Shown here: positions 1-6,080 of the stretch, one piece after another | Layout of the letters: the number at the start of each line of letters is the position of its first letter | Numbering within the stretch: position 1 is the first letter of the stretch | DNA from: FEN-1191 sp964528845 | GTDB lineage: Bacteria > Pseudomonadota > Gammaproteobacteria > Steroidobacterales > Steroidobacteraceae | DNA: 13,223 nucleotides | NCBI GenBank assembly: GCA_964528845.1 | Contig: CAZGVE010000058.1 | Span: 1 to 13,223 of the forward strand | Direction of reading: 5' to 3' | Position numbers and translations under genes: made by a program | The notes under the pieces: generated by a model | The model's database searches: none | What the model saw: only the letters and a program-made list of their open reading frames with translations | Told to the model about the DNA's origin: nothing

Positions 1-56
1 TCGACGAGGAACGCGAGGGCCTCGACCTCTCGCAGCACGGCGAGGCGATCGAATAA
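1..56 (+). CDS. amtB: Ammonium transporter AmtB, C-terminal end only (partial)
   Basis: The third frame from the window edge reads DEEREGLDLSQHGEAIE and ends at TAA (54-56). The pattern E-x-x-GLD-[LI]-x-x-HGE is the usual cytoplasmic tail of Amt/AmtB ammonium channels. The P-II gene starts 19 bp downstream, the classic partner arrangement, in which the trimeric P-II protein plugs the channel from the cytoplasm. Here amtB precedes the P-II gene, the reverse of the glnK-amtB order of E. coli. Only 17 residues are visible, so the call rests on this short motif plus the neighbour. Confidence 0.75.
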   Translation, partial: DEEREGLDLSQHGEAIE

Positions 57-75
57 TCATTGGAAGGAACAGACC

Positions 76-414
76 ATGAAGCTGATAACTGCGTTCATTA
101 AACCGTTCAAGCTGGATGAAGTGCGCGAGGCACTGACTACACTGGGCGTGTCCGGCATGTCCGTGACAGAGGTCAAGGGGTTCGGCCGACAGCGCGGTCA
201 CACGGAACTCTACCGTGGTGCCGAGTACAAGGTCGACTTCGTGCCGAAGACCCGGGTCGAAATCGCCGTGCCTACGGAGCTCGCCGAACCGGTCGTCGAT
301 GCGATCGCGAAGGCCGCCAAGACCGGCAAGGTCGGCGACGGCAAGATCTTCATCAGTGAGATCCAGCGGGCCGTGCGTATCCGGACCGGGGAGACCGACA
401 AAGCCGCGCTGTAA
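76..414 (+). CDS. glnK: P-II nitrogen regulatory protein (GlnK/GlnB family)
   Basis: This 112-residue protein matches the full P-II length. It is a small trimeric sensor of 2-oxoglutarate and ATP/ADP that controls AmtB, glutamine synthetase adenylylation and NtrB. Visible marks are the N-terminal MKLITAFIKPFKLDEV strand, the T-loop ELYRGAEY with the uridylylation tyrosine Y51, the B-loop TGKVGDGKIF (83-92), and the RIRTGE tail. The amtB neighbour and the SEIQRAVRIRTGE ending favour GlnK. Position 54 is Asp, as in E. coli GlnB, where E. coli GlnK has Asn, so the sequence mixes features of both. The start is supported by GGAAGGA at 62-68, 7 bp ahead of ATG. It probably shares a transcript with amtB and ends at the terminator at 434-478. 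Confidence 0.95.
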   Translation: MKLITAFIKPFKLDEVREALTTLGVSGMSVTEVKGFGRQRGHTELYRGAEYKVDFVPKTRVEIAVPTELAEPVVDAIAKAAKTGKVGDGKIFISEIQRAVRIRTGETDKAAL

Positions 415-433
415 CAGCACCAGGCGTTGACCT

Positions 434-478
434 GAAGGCCACCGACCGCGAAAGGCGCGGCGGTGGCCTTCTCTTTTT
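434..478 (+). terminator. Rho-independent terminator after the P-II gene
   Basis: A perfect 11-bp stem (434-444 with 461-471) is extended inward, past one bulged A at 445, by a 5-bp CCGCG/CGCGG stem (446-450 with 456-460) closing an AAAGG loop. TCTTTTT follows directly. Its position 20 bp after the P-II stop codon fits termination of the amtB-glnK transcript. The facing minus-strand gene begins to be transcribed well to the right, so this also separates the two convergent units. Confidence 0.9.
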
Positions 479-497
479 GGTCGCCCGCCGGCGCGCG

Positions 498-962
498 TCA
501 GGTCAGTTTCAGAGCGGCGAACAGCAGCCCCATCCCCACCACCATGATCGATCCCAGGCGCACGGTCATCGAGGACTGAAGCAGCTTCAGTTCGAGCCCA
601 GTCGCGACACGGGACGTCTCGAGCGCCAGATTGACCTCGGTCCGCAGCGACTCGGTATCCTGCTTGATCTCATTGCGCAGACCAGCAATATCCTGCTTCA
701 GCTCCGTGCGCAGCGAATCAATATCCTGCTTCAGCTCTGTGCGCAGCGAATCAATATCCTGCTTGAGTTCATTGCGCAGCCCGGCAACGTCCTGCTTCAG
801 CTCTGTACGCAGCGATTCGATATCCTGCTTGAGCTCGTTTCGCAGCCCGGTGAAGTCCTGCTTCAGCTCATTGCGCACTGTCCGCAGCTCGTGGCTGAGC
901 AGCGTCTGGGCCGATGCCATATCTGACTTCGTCGTCAGCGAACTGACCATGTCTTGTTCCAT
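498..962 (-). CDS. Hendecad-repeat coiled-coil protein with C-terminal membrane anchor (DUF1640-like)
   Basis: A 154-residue protein. Residues 29-105 are seven 11-residue units of the form LRxELKQDIxx; an eighth, degenerate unit covers 106-116. Eleven-residue periodicity gives a right-handed or nearly straight coiled coil. The C-terminus (about 132-152, starting SMTVRLGSIMVVGMGLLF) is one hydrophobic segment, so the protein is likely tail-anchored in the inner membrane with the coil in the cytoplasm. This layout, including the MTVRLG lead into the membrane helix, resembles the DUF1640/CCDC90 family of bacterial coiled-coil proteins; this is recognition, not a search. The start could be Met1 (962) or Met5 (950), and neither has a strong ribosome binding site. 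Function is unknown. Confidence 0.8.
   Translation of the reverse strand: MEQDMVSSLTTKSDMASAQTLLSHELRTVRNELKQDFTGLRNELKQDIESLRTELKQDVAGLRNELKQDIDSLRTELKQDIDSLRTELKQDIAGLRNEIKQDTESLRTEVNLALETSRVATGLELKLLQSSMTVRLGSIMVVGMGLLFAALKLT
648..878 (-). repeat. Seven tandem 33-bp units coding for the 11-residue coiled-coil repeats
   Basis: The stretch repeats 'cagcgaatcaatatcctgct' (plus strand) and close variants every 33 bp, encoding LR(N/T)ELKQD(I/V)(E/D/A)(S/G). Units tend to come in two flavours, LRNELKQD and LRTELKQD, partly alternating, as expected if a 66-bp double unit was duplicated. The near-identity of several units at DNA level suggests recent expansion by slippage or unequal crossover. 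Copy number may vary between strains. Confidence 0.85.
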
Positions 963-1049
963 CGCGTCGACGACCGCCCTCGCCTTGTCGGTGGGTAATT
1001 TACCACCCCAATTGTTGCAGCCTTCCCCTGCGCCGGGCCAGATGTCGCA

Positions 1050-2066
1050 CTATTGAAGTAGATTCCAGGTGCACTGGATGGTTCCGGCCCAACCGGCGTG
1101 CGCGGCGTACGGCGCCGGGAAGCCACCCATGCTGGCATTGACCATGACGTTAGTGGAGAAAGCGACCGGCCCTAGAGCCTGCGCGGACATACTCGCGCTC
1201 GCACTGTATTCGGCCGAACTGCCTGGCGTGTTCATTCTGGGCGTCTGCAATGCGCCATCGATGTACTGCCGCTGGGGCGCCTCCTGCAGTTGACCCGAGG
1301 CGGGGGTGGTTGCCTCGGCAAAGGTAAAGGTCCCATTGGAAAGTCTGGCCTGGTAGGTGACGGCATGGCTGCCAGACAACGTCCAGGACCGGATCAGCAC
1401 CTGGGAATGGCCGGGAGAAGTCGTTACGGACTCGGAGGCGCCGCTGCCACTCACCGTCCACGTCAATGGATACTGCTTCCCGGTCGGCGCCATCATGGGT
1501 GGCCCCGTGACCGTCCAGCGGTGCAGCTCGGAATGACGGTAGCCTGGGCCACCAATGTTGATGAGGCATTGTCCGCCGTTGGCGGGGGGTGCAGGCGCCA
1601 CCGGAAACGCGCCGACGAAATCCTGGGACCAGGAAACACTATTGGACGAGGGGCCGCCGCAGACTTCGCCCGGGGAGCCCATGCAGGGCGCGCCACAGGC
1701 GTTGGATGTCCCGTGCGTGCCGGCCGAGTTGCCGCAGAAGCAGAAGGCTCCCGACTGCGTTCCCGCGAATACGAAGTTGTTGGCCGCGCAGGTGGCACGG
1801 CACGCATCGTTGGTCATCCGGTTGGACCAGGTCACCTGTCCGGCCAGGTCCCGTCCGATGGTGCCCGGAAGCGGGGAATACACGTTCAGTGGCGGCGTCG
1901 ATGTTTCGTCGGCAAAGCAGGCGAAGGCGCCGTTATTGCGCGGCGCAAAGGGCATCGGCCTGGGTGCGATATTGCTTCTGGGTACCGGGGCCTGCACCTG
2001 CGCCAGCGCGCCCAGCGTCGTGAGCGCGGACGTGAGTGTCAGAGCGAGGAGCGTGAGCTTCTTCAT
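1050..2066 (-). CDS. Secreted WSC-domain protein
   Basis: A 338-residue exported protein. The start at 2066 is set by AGGAGA (2074-2079) 7 bp upstream; an in-frame ATG 27 bp earlier is less likely. Residues 1-22 form a signal peptide (KK, hydrophobic core, cleavage near ALA-Q). A proline-rich linker with APRPMP (34-39) follows. Residues 47-147 match a WSC domain with all eight cysteines in the expected spacing (C50, C89, C93, C109, C111, C124, C128, C136). WSC domains are putative carbohydrate-binding modules known from fungal wall-stress sensors and secreted enzymes. The remaining 190 residues are Ser/Thr/Gly-rich and probably beta-structured, with one cysteine pair (C167, C332) and no catalytic motif I recognise. 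It may bind a polysaccharide outside the cell or at its surface. Confidence 0.85.
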   Translation of the reverse strand: MKKLTLLALTLTSALTTLGALAQVQAPVPRSNIAPRPMPFAPRNNGAFACFADETSTPPLNVYSPLPGTIGRDLAGQVTWSNRMTNDACRATCAANNFVFAGTQSGAFCFCGNSAGTHGTSNACGAPCMGSPGEVCGGPSSNSVSWSQDFVGAFPVAPAPPANGGQCLINIGGPGYRHSELHRWTVTGPPMMAPTGKQYPLTWTVSGSGASESVTTSPGHSQVLIRSWTLSGSHAVTYQARLSNGTFTFAEATTPASGQLQEAPQRQYIDGALQTPRMNTPGSSAEYSASASMSAQALGPVAFSTNVMVNASMGGFPAPYAAHAGWAGTIQCTWNLLQ

Positions 2067-2160
2067 GGATCGGTCTCCTGGCAGGATTCCCATGCCGTCT
2101 TGGCGGCCTTGCGTGCCGCGATTGTCTCATGAGTCGCGTCGCCTGGCGGAACGGTTCGAT

Positions 2161-2172
2161 CGGTCATGACCG
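2161..2172. promoter_or_regulatory. 12-bp perfect palindrome between divergent genes
   Basis: CGGTCATGACCG is a perfect dyad in the 241-bp space between the WSC gene (minus) and the phosphoesterase gene (plus). Its location would suit a regulator acting on either promoter. No convincing -35/-10 pair was found around it, and a palindrome of this length can occur by chance, so the call is weak. Confidence 0.2.
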
Positions 2173-2307
2173 GGCTTGAGAAAGCACTTTAAGTACAACC
2201 GCCAGGACGCGGATCACGAAGTCATCCCTTCGTCATGGGGTGGCCACGCCGCTGTCACAGTGCCGGCGCACGCTGCAGCGCAATTCTGGCAGCGCAGGAT
2301 CGGCAGC

Positions 2308-3114
2308 ATGAGCGGAAGCCCTCGAGCCACCATCCACGTCCGCACCGCCTTCGTCTCCGACATCCACCTGGGCTCGCGCGAGTGCCGCGCCGATCTGATC
2401 CTGGACTTCCTGCGCACCGTTCACATGGACCAGCTGTTCCTGATCGGCGATATCGTCGATGTGTGGAGCCTCAAACGCGGCTTCTACTGGCCACAGATGC
2501 ACAACGACGTGCTGCGCACGATCCTCGGCAAGACCAAGCACGGCACGCGCGTGATCTACGTGCCCGGCAACCACGACGAACAGATGCGGGACTTCTGCGC
2601 CACGGTGTTCGGCAATCTCGAGATCCACCGCGAGTTCGTGCACACCACCGCGCGTAACCTGAAGCTGCTGATCATGCACGGCGACGAGTTCGACGGCGCG
2701 GTGAAATTCCCGCGCTGGCTGCACCTGCTCGGCTCGAGCCTCTATGACGTCACGCTCGGCGCCAATCGCTGCGTGAACAGCCTGCGCCGCCGCTTCGGCT
2801 ATCCCTACTGGTCGCTGGCGGGCTACTTGAAGGGCCGGGTCGGCAATGCGCGGCGCTATGTCCGGGAGTTCGAGCGCGCCGCGGCGCTCGCCGCGCGCCG
2901 GCGCGGGCTGGACGGAATCGTCTGCGGCCATATCCATCGCCCCGAGATCGCCACCCACGGCGGCGTGCTCTACTGCAACGACGGGGACTGGGTCGACAGC
3001 TGCTCGGCGCTCATCGAGGACCGCAGCGGCGAGCTGGAACTGTGGCACTGGAAGCTGGCCAGCGGTGAGAGGGCCTCCTTCGATCGCGCCGAGGCGATGC
3101 AGCGGGCGGCCTGA
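2308..3114 (+). CDS. Metallophosphoesterase of the UDP-2,3-diacylglucosamine diphosphatase (LpxH-like, COG2908) type
   Basis: A 268-residue calcineurin-fold phosphoesterase with the complete set of metal ligands: SDIHLGS (D18, H20), GDIVD (D48), GNHDE (N88, H89), HGDEFDG (H124) and GHIH (207-210). The phrases YWPQMHNDV and YCNDGDWVDSC are typical of the COG2908 branch often annotated as UDP-2,3-diacylglucosamine hydrolase. True LpxH hydrolyses the pyrophosphate of UDP-2,3-diacylglucosamine in lipid A synthesis, on the cytoplasmic face of the inner membrane. This branch is longer and differs from classical LpxH, so its substrate is uncertain. The ATG at 2308 has AGGA (2296-2299) 8 bp upstream. 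The open frame reaches back to 2176, but that part reads like noncoding sequence. Confidence 0.88.
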   Translation: MSGSPRATIHVRTAFVSDIHLGSRECRADLILDFLRTVHMDQLFLIGDIVDVWSLKRGFYWPQMHNDVLRTILGKTKHGTRVIYVPGNHDEQMRDFCATVFGNLEIHREFVHTTARNLKLLIMHGDEFDGAVKFPRWLHLLGSSLYDVTLGANRCVNSLRRRFGYPYWSLAGYLKGRVGNARRYVREFERAAALAARRRGLDGIVCGHIHRPEIATHGGVLYCNDGDWVDSCSALIEDRSGELELWHWKLASGERASFDRAEAMQRAA

Positions 3115-3451
3115 GACGGGCGGTCGGTGCCACGCGGCTTGCGGGTGAGCGACTCGCCTAACAGGCCGGCGGCGCGTTGAGGATCGCCGCCTGGCCCGTC
3201 TCCTCGCGCCGGGCAGCACATTCCATGGCCTTCACTCTGATGCTCCTCGAGCTTGTGCGCGGCAGCGGCGCACCTCATCGGAAATTGTCCGGCGACCCAT
3301 GCCGCACTGCGGCCATATCCCGCGGGTGCGCCGCAACAACGGACCGAATGTCGCCCATCGAACAGACGCGCTGCCGGGCGCATGGGTTCATCGCGGGAGT
3401 GCTGATGCAGATGACTGTGGCAATCGCTCGGCGGGAGCAGGAGTGCGGCTG
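3115..3451. other. Gene-poor stretch with one GC hairpin
   Basis: No convincing gene is seen on either strand; the open frames here have atypical composition and no family signature. A strong imperfect hairpin lies at 3164-3196: GGCCGGCGGCG pairs with CGCCGCCTGGCC with a single bulged T. It follows the phosphoesterase gene by 50 bp, but it has no T-run, so it is not a standard intrinsic terminator. It might act as a weak or Rho-assisted end, or protect the transcript. Confidence 0.4.
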
Positions 3452-4150
3452 GTGCAAATCGATCTTACGTCGTCGGACCCGTGTGACGCTGCTGCGGCGG
3501 AGGAGCCGCAGGCCGTGCATTGCATGAAGGCCACGGTGCTGTTTGCGGATCTGCGCGGTTACACGACGCTTGCCGAACACATGGCACCGTCGGAAGTGCT
3601 GCGGCGTCTGCACCAGTTCTTTGGCGTGCTGATCAGTGTCGTGGAGCACCACGGCGGTGACGTCTTTCACGTGGCTGGCGATTGCCTGATGGCCGGCTTT
3701 GCCGTCACGCGATACAGCCTGAACGGGGCTCGCGCCGCCCTCGCCTGTGGCAAGGCGATGCTCGTGGCGTTCGACGTGCTGATCGAGCGGTGGCAGCGCG
3801 ATACGGGCATCGTGACCGCGCTGGGAGTCGGTGTGCATTTCGGGGACGTGGCGCTGGGCTTGCTCGGACCGCCGCGGCAGGCGGCCTGGACCCTGGTCGG
3901 AGACACGGTCAACGTGGCCGACCGCTTGTGTGAGCGTGCGCGTGCCGGGGAAATGCTGTTCTCGGCTGCGGTGCTCGATCAGATGCACCACTCCACCCAC
4001 CGATCGGGACAGCCCATGTGGTGGGCCAGCGAATCCGGGATCCAGGTGGAACCCTTGCCGTACCTGCGATTGCCGTCCTTCGAGGTGCGCGGGCGCAGCG
4101 CGCCGGTGGAGGTCTGGTGCCTGCCGGCCGCGGAGCGGGTGTGGACCTAG
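3452..4150 (+). CDS. Class III adenylate/guanylate cyclase catalytic-domain protein
   Basis: A stand-alone class III nucleotide cyclase domain (makes cAMP or cGMP from ATP or GTP). With a GTG start at 3452 it is 232 residues. FADLRGYT carries the first metal Asp (D33), VAGDCLMAGF the second (D77), and GDTVNVADRL carries D151 plus the transition-state Asn (N154) and Arg (R158). The usual base-selecting Lys four residues before the second Asp is His (H73), so nucleotide preference cannot be read. No membrane, HAMP or sensor domain is present. The start is uncertain: GTG 3452 has AGGAG at 3439-3443 (8 bp), GTG 3515 has AGGAG at 3501-3505 (9 bp), and ATG 3524 has no good site. The open frame upstream of 3452 does not look coding. 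Confidence 0.82.
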   Translation: MQIDLTSSDPCDAAAAEEPQAVHCMKATVLFADLRGYTTLAEHMAPSEVLRRLHQFFGVLISVVEHHGGDVFHVAGDCLMAGFAVTRYSLNGARAALACGKAMLVAFDVLIERWQRDTGIVTALGVGVHFGDVALGLLGPPRQAAWTLVGDTVNVADRLCERARAGEMLFSAAVLDQMHHSTHRSGQPMWWASESGIQVEPLPYLRLPSFEVRGRSAPVEVWCLPAAERVWT

Positions 4151-4614
4151 GCGACCAGCTCCCCGCGTTCCAAATGCTTGTCGGCGCTGTCACCGGTCAA
4201 CACAATCGTCGGGAGCTTGAAGCCGACCCGTCCGTCGGCGCACATACTGCGCGCCGCGCGCGATTTCGAACTCTACGCCAGCACCGTGATTTGCGGCACC
4301 ATGATCGACTTCGTGCGAAAGTCCGAGGCGGTGGCGGGGTGCTGAATAACAGCGCGCCCGTAAGAACGGCGAAGTTGGCGGCGATCCAGATATAGGGCCG
4401 ATGACCCGAAGTACCTCGTCGAAGCTGCGTCCGGCGTCCAGCGGGCTGCCTCGCCGAGCCTTGGCCGGAGCGGCATTTATCATTACTATCCCCAGACAGT
4501 TGCGGCTGCCGGCCCCGCGGCGCGCGCGGGCTACGAAGAAGAACCACCGAAGCGTTGAACCGTCGGCGCGAACCTGCCGACCAACGGCGGAACACGACAA
4601 CGTCGGAGAATGAC
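4151..4614. other. Intergenic stretch with possible gene remnants
   Basis: No intact gene is supported. On the minus strand, 4245-4147 encodes a 32-residue open frame containing LPTIVLTGDSADKHLERG. It resembles strand 4 and the following helix of a response-regulator receiver domain, without the rest of the domain; it could be a decayed fragment or chance. In the plus frame, 4217-4345 stays open and reads plausibly (AARDFELYASTVICGTMIDF) but has no recognisable family or start. The last 15 bp hold the ribosome binding site of the next gene. Confidence 0.35.
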
Positions 4615-5232
4615 ATGAATCGCCACGCTGCGCGGATCCTCGCTTTCAGTGTCATCGTTGGGATATGGCCGGCATTCGCCACCGCGGACATCTACTTGTC
4701 CGTACCGAATGTGCCGGGCGACGTCACCGACGCAGGCCATGCGAACACGATTCGCGCCTTCGCGCTCGATTGGTCGATTACCGCTGCGACGTCGTGGACA
4801 CATGGCGGTGGGGTATCGGTCGGCAAACCGAATCCGGGCGCGCTGCGCCTGACGATTGCAACGGGTCCCTGGTCGAACGTGCTCATGCAGGCGATTACCA
4901 CGGGTAGGGTGCTCGATGGGCCGCCAGTTGTCGGACCGATCGTCATCGACGCGACGTTGAATGGTCGCCCGCTCTATCGCGTCACGATGCAAGGCGTCTT
5001 TCTTACCAATTGCGAGAAGGACATAGACCCACAGAAAGGACCGTCCGACGTCGTCGAGATGGTGTTCAAGACCGTGTCGATCGACCACTTCTACGTCGAT
5101 GGCACCGGCACGCTGCGCAGCAACAACGAAACCTGGGACATTCCGGCGGGCACGTCCGGCCCGGCGGCATCGCCGCCTCCGCCTCCGGTGATGCAACCGG
5201 TGCCATCGCCGGTACTCAAGAGGATCAATTGA
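4615..5232 (+). CDS. Exported Hcp-like protein (type VI secretion Hcp fold) with proline-rich tail
   Basis: A 205-residue protein. Residues 25-162 read like the Hcp beta-barrel family: a DIYLSVPNVPGDV opening, an internal LRLTIATGPWSNVLMQAITTG segment (matching the helix and xAxxTG of Hcp), and DVVEMVFKTVSIDHFYVDGTG near the end. Hcp rings form the tube of type VI secretion systems. Unlike tube Hcp, this one starts with a Sec-type signal peptide (1-24, cleavage after ATA) and ends in a flexible tail with PPPPP (187-191). No T6SS gene is nearby. It is thus probably an Hcp-fold protein used in the periplasm or outside, not the tube subunit. GGAGA (4605-4609) precedes ATG by 5 bp. The stop lies 10 bp from the end of the convergent gene. 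Confidence 0.68.
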   Translation: MNRHAARILAFSVIVGIWPAFATADIYLSVPNVPGDVTDAGHANTIRAFALDWSITAATSWTHGGGVSVGKPNPGALRLTIATGPWSNVLMQAITTGRVLDGPPVVGPIVIDATLNGRPLYRVTMQGVFLTNCEKDIDPQKGPSDVVEMVFKTVSIDHFYVDGTGTLRSNNETWDIPAGTSGPAASPPPPPVMQPVPSPVLKRIN

Positions 5233-5242
5233 TCTCGATTGG

Positions 5243-5686
5243 TCACCTGCAAATCGCACCCCATTCAGCGGTCACGCCAAAGACATGGCCTGACGCGTCA
5301 TAGGTGAACCAAAGCGGATGATTGGACGACGCCGCGCGTTCGATGGTGTCCAACATTCGAGACCACTGCAGAGTGGCCACGGTCGTCGTGAGCGGCGTAC
5401 CGGTGGTGACATGAACGATCTGTTGATTCGCAAATGCGAACACCTGCTGGTTACCGGTCTGATCGCGCACCCACATGGCAATCGACATGTCGCCGTTGGG
5501 GCGAACGTCATACGTCTGCCGCACCAGGCATCCAATGAATTGCGTTGATGCCGGTGGTGGCGGCGGCGGCGGGGGTACGGGCATTGGCCTGGGTGCGGAC
5601 GTTTGCGCGCTTGCCTGAGGCACTATTGCGCCAGCGGCAATGACGGCTAACAGTGCCTCAATTGCGATCTTGCAAAGGCTTCTCAT
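5243..5686 (-). CDS. Secreted polyproline protein of unknown function
   Basis: A 147-residue protein with a signal peptide (1-27, cleavage near ASA-Q). APRPMPV and a run of eight prolines (38-45) follow, then a compact domain of about 100 residues (FIGCLVRQTYDVRPNGD to WGAICR) with one cysteine near each end, C52 and C146, likely disulphide-bonded. The domain is rich in beta-forming residues, and I do not recognise a family. AGGAAG lies 4 bp before the ATG. The APRPMP motif right after the signal peptide is shared with the WSC protein at 1050-2066. It converges with the Hcp-like gene. Confidence 0.75.
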   Translation of the reverse strand: MRSLCKIAIEALLAVIAAGAIVPQASAQTSAPRPMPVPPPPPPPPASTQFIGCLVRQTYDVRPNGDMSIAMWVRDQTGNQQVFAFANQQIVHVTTGTPLTTTVATLQWSRMLDTIERAASSNHPLWFTYDASGHVFGVTAEWGAICR

Positions 5687-5864
5687 TGTGCTTCCTCGTC
5701 ATTTGTTCTGATCTCGAAGTCTCGGCCTGGTGGCGAGCAGCGTAGCCTACGCCAAGCCGCAAGCGGCCGCCGCCTATTGGAAACATCGTCCGTGCGGTAG
5801 CGTGCAGAGCGGGTACCGCAAATATGCTCCTATCCACTATCAATCTTGGCATGGAGATTCTCTA

Positions 5865-6032
5865 ATGGATATCGGCGAGCTGCTTGGTGCCGCACTGGTG
5901 GTGGGCTTCGTGGTCTGGTTAGCGAACCTGGAATGCATCGCAACGCACCGTGCAATGGAGTCGAAGACGGGTCGGGGGCCTGAACGCAAGCGCCCACAGG
6001 CGGGAATTGCGGTCGATCGTCACGCCGAATAG
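5865..6032 (+). CDS. Small single-pass membrane protein, hypothetical
   Basis: A 55-residue frame: a short N-terminus, a hydrophobic segment of about 20 residues (LLGAALVVGFVVWLANLECI, 6-25), and a basic, polar C-terminal half. GGAG (5853-5856) sits 8 bp before the ATG, which favours translation. The open frame extends back to a GTG at 5730, but that portion has no binding site and odd composition. No family is recognised. It could be a small regulatory or anchoring membrane protein, or a spurious frame. Confidence 0.5.
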   Translation: MDIGELLGAALVVGFVVWLANLECIATHRAMESKTGRGPERKRPQAGIAVDRHAE

Positions 6033-6080
6033 CGTCACGCTGTCGCTCGGGGGTCACGGGGAAAGTGCCTAACGGTGCCC

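Noticed and set aside
1290..2132. 280-residue plus-strand open frame
   Set aside because: Opposite the WSC gene, whose signal peptide and cysteine pattern are clear.
2176..2307. 44-residue N-terminal extension of the phosphoesterase
   Set aside because: No ribosome site, noncoding-like composition, and the family normally begins just before the first metal motif.
2233..3219. 328-residue minus-strand open frame
   Set aside because: Antisense shadow of the phosphoesterase gene, whose metal-binding motifs are unmistakable on the plus strand.
3275..4000. 241-residue minus-strand open frame
   Set aside because: Shadow of the cyclase gene; His/Arg/Gln-rich and without motifs.
5223..5234. Palindrome GATCAATTGATC at the Hcp-like stop codon
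   Set aside because: Only 12 bp, no loop and no T-run, so it is neither a terminator nor a likely operator at a gene end.
4531..5259. 242-residue minus-strand open frame
   Set aside because: Arg-rich shadow of the Hcp-like gene, with no start signal or family.
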